In this document: one piece after another, positions 58,501-64,000 of the stretch
How positions within the stretch are numbered: position 1 is the stretch's first letter
Layout: each line of letters starts with the position of its first letter
Source of the DNA: Mesorhizobium sp.
GTDB taxonomy: Bacteria > Pseudomonadota > Alphaproteobacteria > Rhizobiales > Rhizobiaceae
Reading direction: 5' to 3'
Length of the DNA stretch: 64,000 nt
NCBI RefSeq assembly: GCF_024710845.1
Contig: NZ_JANJTZ010000022.1
Location: 62,001-126,000 of the forward strand
Made by a program: the position numbers and the translations under genes
Notes under the pieces: model-generated
The model's database searches: none
Told to the model about the DNA's origin: nothing
What the model saw: only the letters and a program-made list of their open reading frames with translations

Positions 58501-59219
58501 ACGGCACCGAAGACAGCGAAAGGGAACTCGGAGGCGACGACGCCGTCGCCGCCGAATACGTTCTCGGCGCGCTCGGCTCCGAGGAGCGGGCCACCGTCGC
58601 GCGCCGCATCGACGCCGACGCCGCCTTCGCGCAACTCGTCGATCGCTGGGAAGTCACACTCGCGCCGATGGCCAACGCCTACGGCTCCGTCGAACCTCCC
58701 GCCTCCGTGAAGCAGGCGATCGACCGCCGCCTGTTTTCCAGCACCGCCGCCCAGACTGTGGAGAAGGCCGGCATCTGGTCGAGCCTGGCCTTCTGGCGCG
58801 GGCTGACGGTGGCCGCCTTCGCGGCGCTGGCGCTCTACATTGCCCTCCCGCTCGTATCGCCGCCGCCACCCGCCACTCCGGCGGAGCGGCTGGTCGCCTC
58901 GCTCGCGCCGCAGCAGAGCGACGTGCACTATTTCGTCGTCTATGACGCGCGGACGAAGGACATCGGCCTGTCGCACGTCACCGGCGCCCGTGCGCCAGAC
59001 CATGATTTCGAGCTCTGGGTGATCGACGGCAGCCAGCCGCCGCAATCGGTCGGCGTCATCCCCGCAGGCTCCAACGTCCACCTCGCGGTGTCACAGGACA
59101 TTCAGCAGAAGATCGCTTCCGGCGCGGTCTTCGCCATCAGCCTCGAGCCCAAGGGCGGCTCGCCCACCGGCGCTCCGACCGGGCCGGTCGTCGCGGCGGG
59201 CGATCTGCGGGATATCTGA
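58497..59219 (+). CDS. RskA-like membrane anti-sigma factor
   Basis: A 240-residue protein. Residues 1-75 are a cytoplasmic anti-sigma domain of the RskA type (VAAEYVLGALGSEERATV, no zinc ligands), with one transmembrane helix at about 101-121 (GLTVAAFAALALYIALPLV) and a periplasmic RskA domain (HDFELWVIDGSQPPQSVGVI). It should hold the ECF sigma inactive until an envelope signal leads to its release. Confidence 0.92.
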   Translation: MNGTEDSERELGGDDAVAAEYVLGALGSEERATVARRIDADAAFAQLVDRWEVTLAPMANAYGSVEPPASVKQAIDRRLFSSTAAQTVEKAGIWSSLAFWRGLTVAAFAALALYIALPLVSPPPPATPAERLVASLAPQQSDVHYFVVYDARTKDIGLSHVTGARAPDHDFELWVIDGSQPPQSVGVIPAGSNVHLAVSQDIQQKIASGAVFAISLEPKGGSPTGAPTGPVVAAGDLRDI

Positions 59220-59241
59220 GAAAGCCGTCGTGCGCTTTGTG

Positions 59242-59270
59242 TTGACATTGTGTACGTGGCATCCGATATC
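59242..59270 (+). promoter_or_regulatory. Candidate promoter of TacAT-like module, leaderless
   Basis: TTGACA at 59242-59247 and GATATC at 59265-59270 are 17 bp apart. Transcription would then begin near 59277, the first base of the antitoxin ATG, implying a leaderless mRNA. The match at -35 is perfect, at -10 partial. Confidence 0.4.
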
Positions 59271-59276
59271 TCCGCT

Positions 59277-59561
59277 ATGTCCACGCCGGCCGAAACATCC
59301 GATGTCCATATCCACCTGCGCGCCCGCGCGCAGGATCGCGCGCTGATCGATCGCGCCGCTGAACTGACGGGCTCCAACCGCTCGCAGTTCATACTCGAGG
59401 CGTCGCTGCGCGATGCAAGGTCGGTATTGGCCGACCAGACCGGCATTCTGGCAAGCCAACAGGAGTTCAACTCCATCCTCGCCTGGATGGACGGCCGGCC
59501 AACGGATCAGGAGCGCGACGGCATGATCCGCCTTGCCGAGGCAGGGATGCCGCGTGGCTGA
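59277..59561 (+). CDS. DUF1778 (TacA-like) antitoxin
   Basis: A 94-residue protein. The N-terminal VHIHLRARAQDRALIDRAAE and SNRSQFILEASLRDA form the ribbon-helix-helix domain of DUF1778; the C-terminal part (FNSILAWMDGRPTDQERDGM) should block the acetyltransferase. It overlaps the GNAT toxin by 8 bp. The GTG at 59250 is an alternative start. Confidence 0.87.
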   Translation: MSTPAETSDVHIHLRARAQDRALIDRAAELTGSNRSQFILEASLRDARSVLADQTGILASQQEFNSILAWMDGRPTDQERDGMIRLAEAGMPRG

Positions 59562-60081
59562 CGGCCTAGGCCGCTGGTCAACTCCCGAGCCTATCGGGCC
59601 AAATCACGATTCCGCCGATTTCGACTGCGGCGAACCTTCGCTCGACGAGTGGCTGCGCAAGCGGGCGCTGTCCAACTTGATGCTGGGGGCTTCTCGGACC
59701 TATGTCGTCTGCGAGCCGGGCTCGCGACGGATCAGCGGCTACTATGCGCTGAGCATGGGCCAGATCGCCAATGCAGACGCGACAGGCCCCATGCGACGCA
59801 ACATGCCGAGCCACATTCCGGCCGTGGTGATGGGACGCCTCGCGATCGATCGGCGGGCGCAAGGCCTGGGCCTCGGGGCGCTCCTGCTAAAGGATGCGGT
59901 CGAGCGTGCGATCGACGCCACGACCTTTGTTTCCGCAAGACTGTTTCTCGTTCATGCGCTCTCTCCCGAGGCCGAGACCTTCTATCTTCACCACGGGTTC
60001 ACGCGACTGCCGGTCAAGTCGCCCACGCTCGCTCTGGATCTCGTGAGGTTCGGCGCTATCCGCCGATCCATTGTCGACTGA
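59554..60081 (+). CDS. GNAT acetyltransferase toxin, TacT-like
   Basis: A 175-residue acetyltransferase. The acetyl-CoA loop is RRAQGLGLGALLL near 98-110 (Q-G-L-G-L-G), with VMGRLAIDRR before it and an FYLHHGFT strand near 150. TacT toxins acetylate the amino acid on charged tRNA. The GTG at 59554 is chosen for overlap with the antitoxin; an ATG at 59533 would extend it by 7 residues. Confidence 0.85.
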   Translation: MADGLGRWSTPEPIGPNHDSADFDCGEPSLDEWLRKRALSNLMLGASRTYVVCEPGSRRISGYYALSMGQIANADATGPMRRNMPSHIPAVVMGRLAIDRRAQGLGLGALLLKDAVERAIDATTFVSARLFLVHALSPEAETFYLHHGFTRLPVKSPTLALDLVRFGAIRRSIVD

Positions 60082-60195
60082 TCTGATCACGCAGCTGTGA
60101 CCTCACCGGTCTTCGCCGCCCGAAACTCCCCTCCACCCTCCTTCGTAACTCCCTGCATCCCCGCCCTCAGGGGAACAACCAAGGAGAGTCACACC

Positions 60196-60753
60196 ATGCG
60201 CAAGATCACCTCTGCCCTGTTCGCAGGCTCGATCGCTCTGTCCGCCCTCACCGGCGCAGCCTATGCCGAGAACCCGATGGTCGGCGGCGCGGCCATGTAT
60301 GCCGACAAGAACATCGTCGAGAACGCGGTCAACTCGAAGGACCACACCACGCTTGTCGCCGCCGTGAAGGCCGCCGGCCTCGTCGAGACGCTGTCCGGCG
60401 CCGGCCCGTTAACCGTCTTTGCCCCGGTCAACGACGCCTTCGCAGCACTGCCGGCCGGCACGGTCGAGAACCTGCTCAAGCCCGAGAACAAGGAGATGCT
60501 GACCAAGGTGCTGACCTGCCACGTCGTGGCGGCCGATGCGATGTCCGAGGCGATCGGCAAGATGATCAAGGATGATGGCGGCACGCACCCGGTCAAGACC
60601 GTCGGCGGCTGCACGCTGCAGGCCAAGATGGACGGCGACAAGATCACGCTGACCGACGAGACCGGCGGCGTCGCCACCGTGACCATCGCCGACGTCGACC
60701 AGTCGAACGGCGTCATCCACGTCATCGACAAGGTTCTGCTGCCCAAGGCCTGA
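60196..60753 (+). CDS. Exported fasciclin-domain protein
   Basis: A 185-residue protein. The signal peptide ends at AYA-EN (residue 24). The mature chain is one FAS1 domain: TLVAAVKAAGLVETLSGAGP, LTVFAPVNDAFAALP, HVVAADAM and the C-terminal GVIHVIDKVLLP. FAS1 proteins act in adhesion or as secreted antigens (MPT70). The ATG at 60196 follows AAGGAGAG. It lies downstream of the ECF/anti-sigma pair, separated by the toxin module. Confidence 0.92.
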   Translation: MRKITSALFAGSIALSALTGAAYAENPMVGGAAMYADKNIVENAVNSKDHTTLVAAVKAAGLVETLSGAGPLTVFAPVNDAFAALPAGTVENLLKPENKEMLTKVLTCHVVAADAMSEAIGKMIKDDGGTHPVKTVGGCTLQAKMDGDKITLTDETGGVATVTIADVDQSNGVIHVIDKVLLPKA

Positions 60754-60771
60754 TCGGCCACGCGACCGTAA

Positions 60772-60822
60772 CGGCGCTCCGTGTCCCCGCACCTTCCGCG
60801 GAGGCCGGAGCGCCGCTTTTCT
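60772..60822 (+). terminator. Rho-independent terminator after fasciclin gene
   Basis: CGGCGCTCCG (60772-60781) and its exact complement at 60806-60815 form a 10-bp stem, followed by C and TTTTCTT. It lies 19 bp after the fasciclin stop and separates it from msrB. Confidence 0.75.
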
Positions 60823-60908
60823 TCAGGGATCGCACGGCCGGCTCAACGCGAGTTGATTTCGACGTGACGCCCCGGACGCGCTAGAAGGGTCTGACGAGGA
60901 GAGCAATC

Positions 60909-61406
60909 ATGAAACGACGCGATGTCCTGTCCCTGACGGCCGCCGCCGGCGCGCTTGTGTCGCTGAGTGGCCTGTTCCGCAGCCGTGGCAACGTGGCCAT
61001 CGCCGCCGAGTTCGAGATCACGAAGACAGACTCGGAGTGGAAGGCGCTGCTGCCGGAAGACGTCTACCAGGTGTTGCGCCACGAGGACACGGAGCCAGCC
61101 GGCTCCAGCCCGCTCAACAACGAGAAGCGCAAGGGCACCTTCCACTGCGCCGGCTGCGACCTGCCGCTCTACTCGTCGGAAGCCAAATACGACTCCGGCA
61201 CCGGCTGGCCGAGCTTCTGGGAATCCCTGCCCGACGCAATCGGCACACGCGAGGACAGTTCCTTCTTCATGAAGCGCACCGAGTGCCACTGCCGCCGCTG
61301 CGGCGGCCATCTCGGCCATATCTTCGACGACGGGCCGAAGCCGACGGGACTGCGCCACTGCATCAACGGCCTGGCGCTCACGTTCAAGCCGGCGGGCGCT
61401 GCCTAG
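60909..61406 (+). CDS. msrB: Exported peptide-methionine (R)-S-oxide reductase
   Basis: A 165-residue MsrB. The N-terminus (MKRRDVLSLTAAAGALVSL) is a Tat/Sec-type export signal, unlike cytoplasmic MsrB. Zinc ligands are Cys80/Cys83 and Cys128/Cys131; the catalytic Cys151 is in GLRHCINGLAL. It repairs oxidised methionine in the periplasm. Its stop TAG shares the palindrome CTAG with the stop of the convergent LysR gene. Confidence 0.93.
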   Translation: MKRRDVLSLTAAAGALVSLSGLFRSRGNVAIAAEFEITKTDSEWKALLPEDVYQVLRHEDTEPAGSSPLNNEKRKGTFHCAGCDLPLYSSEAKYDSGTGWPSFWESLPDAIGTREDSSFFMKRTECHCRRCGGHLGHIFDDGPKPTGLRHCINGLALTFKPAGAA

Positions 61407-62311
61407 GATTGGCGCCGCCCGACCTTCGCGTAGGCGCCGAGCTCCGCCGCCAGGTGGTCGAACAGAAGGCGGACGCGCCGCGAGTAACGCAGGTCCTCGT
61501 GCATCGCCAGCCACATGTCGAGACTGAGATCGAACAGGTCGGGCAGGACGGGCACCAGATCCGGATCGCGCGCCGCCACGCCGTGCTGGCAGATGCCGAT
61601 GCCGACCCCGGCGCGGACGGCTGCGAGTTGGCCGACATCGCTGTCGCAGCGATAGGAGAACAGTTCGCGCAACACCGGCTCGCCGCCGATGCGGATTGCC
61701 TCCAGCGCGGCATTGTTGCGGTCCACGCCGATCACGGTGTGGGCGGACAATTCGCCGACGCCGGACGGGTTGCCGTGACGCGCGAGGTAATCCCGTTTGG
61801 CGTAGAGCCCGATGCCGATCGCGCCGATTCGGCGCGCCACAAGTGCCGCCTGCTGCGGCCGCACCATCCGCACCGCGATGTCGGCGTCGCGCCGCAACAG
61901 GTCTTCGTTGCGGTTCGACAGCGCGAGTTCGAGCACGATGCCTGGATGGGCCTCGCGAAACCGCGCCAGCATCGCCGGCAGGACCTCGATGCCGACAATC
62001 TCGCTGGCCGCGAGCCGTACCGTCCCGCGCTCGCCCTCCGCCTCGCCCGAAGCCGTCCTCAGCAGGCTTTCGGCGGCGGCCGCCATTGCCTCCGCATGCG
62101 GGACGAGCGAAAGCGCAAGCGCGGTCGGCTGGAGACCATGCTGAGACCGCACGAACAGCGGCTCGCCGAGCGCTTCCTCCAGCGCATCGACGTGGCGCCC
62201 GAGGGTCGGCTGCGTCAGGCGCAGCGAACGGGCCGCGGCCGATAGCGAACCCGTCTCGGTGACGGCGAGAAAGCTGCGCCAGAGTTCCCAGCCAAGGTCG
62301 GACCCAGTCAT
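61403..62311 (-). CDS. LysR-family transcriptional regulator
   Basis: A 302-residue regulator. The helix-turn-helix is at about 10-65 (FLAVTETGSLSAAARSLRLTQPTLGRHVDALE is its span; key are Ser22, Ala24 and Gln34-Pro35). The C-terminal effector domain has the two-lobe periplasmic-like fold. It diverges from the SRPBCC gene, its likely target, and its stop overlaps msrB. An inverted repeat covers its start codon. Confidence 0.88.
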   Translation of the reverse strand: MTGSDLGWELWRSFLAVTETGSLSAAARSLRLTQPTLGRHVDALEEALGEPLFVRSQHGLQPTALALSLVPHAEAMAAAAESLLRTASGEAEGERGTVRLAASEIVGIEVLPAMLARFREAHPGIVLELALSNRNEDLLRRDADIAVRMVRPQQAALVARRIGAIGIGLYAKRDYLARHGNPSGVGELSAHTVIGVDRNNAALEAIRIGGEPVLRELFSYRCDSDVGQLAAVRAGVGIGICQHGVAARDPDLVPVLPDLFDLSLDMWLAMHEDLRYSRRVRLLFDHLAAELGAYAKVGRRQS

Positions 62312-62323
62312 ACATTTCTGTAT
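62310..62323. promoter_or_regulatory. Inverted repeat at the lysR-type start codon
   Basis: ATACA-TTTC-TGTAT is a perfect 5-bp-arm repeat overlapping the regulator's ATG (62309-62311), within an A+T-rich stretch between the divergent genes. It may be the regulator's own site. Confidence 0.4.
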
Positions 62324-62425
62324 ATCAGATAATCGCAATCCGGCAATTTCCGTATCGCCCGCGCGATCATAGGTTTCGCTCACGGATGCAGCGCATCTCG
62401 AAACCGAACCCGAAGGAACCCTGCC

Positions 62426-62932
62426 ATGAAGACGCTTCTCCTCTCCACCGCGACCGCGATCGCCGCGCTCGGCGTCGCTTTCGCCTTTGCTCCCCGCAAC
62501 GACGTCCGCACCGAGGTGACCATATCCGCCCCTCCGGCCAAGGTGTGGTCGGTGCTCACCGACGCGGCCGGCTATCGCGAATGGAACCCCTTCCTCGTCG
62601 ACATGAAGGGCACGCCCGCCGTCGGCGAAACCCTCGAGAACACGATGAAGCCCGAGGGCGGTAGCGCCATGACCTTCCGCCCGACCGTGCTCGTCGCCGA
62701 CAAGGACCGCGAGTTCCGCTGGCTCGGCCGGCTCGTCTTCCCGCGCATCTTCGACGGCGAGCACTATTTCCTGCTGCAGGAAACCGCCGGGGGAACCCGG
62801 CTCGTCCACGGCGAGACGTTTCGCGGCATCCTGCTCTGGGTGATCGGTACCGACCGCTTCCGCGCCGACTTCGAGCGCATGAACGCCGCGCTCAAGGCGC
62901 GGGTGGAAGGGGCGAACCTGGCGGCGAAGTAA
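62426..62932 (+). CDS. SRPBCC-family exported/anchored protein
   Basis: A 168-residue protein with an N-terminal hydrophobic signal (LLLSTATAIAALGVAFAFA) and a START/Bet v1-like domain: RTEVTISAPPAKVWSVLTD, EWNPFLVDMKG, then FRGILLWVIG. Such proteins bind lipophilic ligands. The ATG at 62426 follows AAGGAA. It is divergent from the LysR gene. Confidence 0.85.
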   Translation: MKTLLLSTATAIAALGVAFAFAPRNDVRTEVTISAPPAKVWSVLTDAAGYREWNPFLVDMKGTPAVGETLENTMKPEGGSAMTFRPTVLVADKDREFRWLGRLVFPRIFDGEHYFLLQETAGGTRLVHGETFRGILLWVIGTDRFRADFERMNAALKARVEGANLAAK

Positions 62933-62945
62933 TCGGTGGCGGTAT

Positions 62946-63611
62946 CTAGCCGCCCCGCGCCGCGAGCAGGATCGCGTCGCGCAGTTCGGCCATGCCCTCG
63001 CCCTTCTCGGACGAGGTCGCGATGATCTCGGGAAAGGCGGCTGGGCGCTTGCGGATCTTGTCCAGCGTCTCGGCCACCAGCTTCGGCACGGCCGGCGGCT
63101 TGATCTTGTCGGTCTTGGTCAGCACCAGTTGATAGGACACCGCCGCCTTGTCGAGCAGCGACAGGACCTCGTCGTCGATCGTCTTCACGCCGTGGCGCGA
63201 ATCGATCAACACATAGACACGCTTCAGGGTGACGCGGCCCTTCAGATAGTCGAAGACCAGCTTGGTCCAGGCGTCCACCTGCGATTTCGGCGCCTGGGCG
63301 AAGCCGTAGCCGGGCATGTCGACGAGCGCCATCGGCGGCAGGTCGCCCGCTTCGCCCGAATAGCCGTCGGGCACGAAATAGTTGAGCTCCTGCGTGCGGC
63401 CGGGCGTGTTCGAGGTGCGCGCCAGACCCTTCTGGCCGACGAGCGCATTGATCAGCGACGACTTGCCGACATTGGAGCGGCCGGCAAAGGCGATCTCCGG
63501 CGGCCCTTCCGGCGGCAGGAACTTCATCGACGGCACGCCGCGGATGAAGATCCACGGTCGCGCGAACAAGCCTTCGCCTCCCGCCAATGCTGCCCTGTCC
63601 TGTGTGGTCAC
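62946..63611 (-). CDS. engB: Ribosome-biogenesis GTPase EngB (YihA/YsxC)
   Basis: A 221-residue GTPase for 50S assembly. G1 is GRSNVGKS at 44-51, G3 DMPGYG, G4 TKTD. The GTG at 63611 is chosen because AAAGGAG lies 8 nt before it; an ATG at 63632 would add 7 residues. yidC and rnpA, often beside engB in rhizobia, do not follow it here. Confidence 0.95.
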   Translation of the reverse strand: MTTQDRAALAGGEGLFARPWIFIRGVPSMKFLPPEGPPEIAFAGRSNVGKSSLINALVGQKGLARTSNTPGRTQELNYFVPDGYSGEAGDLPPMALVDMPGYGFAQAPKSQVDAWTKLVFDYLKGRVTLKRVYVLIDSRHGVKTIDDEVLSLLDKAAVSYQLVLTKTDKIKPPAVPKLVAETLDKIRKRPAAFPEIIATSSEKGEGMAELRDAILLAARGG

Positions 63612-63683
63612 GATCGCCACTCCTTTGCGCATCGCATCGGTCGTCGGGAGGGCATTGTCAACCTCGGCGTCGATTTCCGCGCC

Positions 63684-63712
63684 TTGTCAGCGCGTCCCAC
63701 GGGGCCTAAATT
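63684..63712 (+). promoter_or_regulatory. Candidate promoter before short leader ORF
   Basis: TTGTCA at 63684-63689 and TAAATT at 63707-63712 are 17 bp apart. Transcription would start near 63719, the first base of a short reading frame. It diverges from engB. Confidence 0.45.
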
Positions 63713-63718
63713 GCCGGC

Positions 63719-63754
63719 ATGATGTTCATGTCCACCTTCTTCCCCCTCATCTGA
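63719..63754 (+). CDS. Candidate 11-codon leader peptide
   Basis: A very short frame, MMFMSTFFPLI then stop, begins at the predicted transcription start. It has three Phe and three Met in 11 codons. It lies 84 bp upstream of the phytanoyl-CoA-dioxygenase-like gene. It could be a leaderless regulatory peptide or chance; no attenuator was confirmed. Confidence 0.25.
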   Translation: MMFMSTFFPLI

Positions 63755-63837
63755 CCCGACGCTCAGCCGGGGCGCGGCGACGCGCAGAGATGATTTGACG
63801 GAGCCGCGGGGCGGTTTCCGAACGGAGAAGAACGAAC

Positions 63838-64000
63838 ATGCCGAACATCAACCAGACCGGCCTCGGTGAGGCCCCGGTCGAAGACTTCATCGAGTGCGGC
63901 TATCACAAGCTGGAGGGCGCCTTCAGCGCCGATCTCGCCGCCGATATCCGCGACATCCTCTGGAAGGTCATGGGCCTGTCGCCGGACGAGCCCGGCGGCT
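63838..64000 (+). CDS. Phytanoyl-CoA-dioxygenase-like protein (N-terminus only)
   Basis: Fifty-four codons are visible from an ATG at 63838 preceded by GGAGAAG. The sequence VEDFIECGYHKLEGAFSADL and ADIRDILWKVMGLSPDEP matches the N-terminal helix-strand opening of Fe(II)/2-oxoglutarate PhyH oxygenases. The metal-binding residues lie beyond the window, so the call rests on this short part. Confidence 0.55.
   Translation, partial: MPNINQTGLGEAPVEDFIECGYHKLEGAFSADLAADIRDILWKVMGLSPDEPGG

Overview
The window is G+C-rich alphaproteobacterial chromosome, most likely from the Hyphomicrobiales (Rhizobiales), Phyllobacteriaceae/Mesorhizobium-like. The reasons are the scattered fmt-truA-dapE / dapD / HAD nucleotidase-argB / engB housekeeping genes, whose grouping is familiar in Mesorhizobium, Brucella and Rhizobium; the number of ABC importers; and two palindromic intergenic elements that resemble rhizobial RIME repeats. 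No rRNA, tRNA, CRISPR array or transposase was found. No gap between genes exceeds about 300 bases.

Region 1-15.4 kb. A leftward operon holds a 6-hydroxynicotinate-reductase-like protein (cut by the window edge) and a two-gene molybdenum hydroxylase. Nicotinamidase (pncA) diverges from it. A lipoprotein and a leftward branched-chain-type (HAAT) ABC importer follow. A ParE/antitoxin pair sits inside the importer operon, between the binding-protein gene and livH. Nicotinate phosphoribosyltransferase (pncB) follows. The hydroxylase operon and the importer operon both carry a GTATGCA-type operator-like site upstream. Together this suggests uptake, salvage and hydroxylation of nicotinate or a related N-heterocycle.

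Region 15.5-28.2 kb. Thiolase, a glutamine-amidotransferase-like protein, a MacA/MacB-type export operon, a zinc importer (aztABC/znuCBA order) behind a Zur-box-like palindrome, and a sulfate importer (sbp-cysTWA) preceded by an Rrf2 regulator.

Region 28.2-39.3 kb. A DeoR regulator diverges from a quaternary-amine ABC importer (binding protein, ATPase, internally duplicated permease). The importer is translationally coupled to a choline-kinase-like phosphotransferase and a dimethylglycine-dehydrogenase-like flavoprotein. A 57-bp perfect inverted repeat lies inside the operon. A methyltransferase, a secreted protein and a second choline-kinase-like gene follow.

Region 39.3-64 kb. Housekeeping genes (fmt, truA, dapE, dapD, argB, engB) are interleaved with accessory modules: two GGDEF proteins, an orphan VapB-like antitoxin, a copper module (DUF2946 plus a YcnI-PCuAC fusion), a GMC oxidoreductase preceded by a 55-residue Tat-type mini-protein, an ECF sigma/RskA-like anti-sigma pair followed by a TacAT-like toxin-antitoxin pair, an exported fasciclin protein and an exported MsrB, and a LysR/SRPBCC divergent pair. 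The window ends in the start of a phytanoyl-CoA-dioxygenase-like gene.

All assignments were made by reading sequence; no database search was run.
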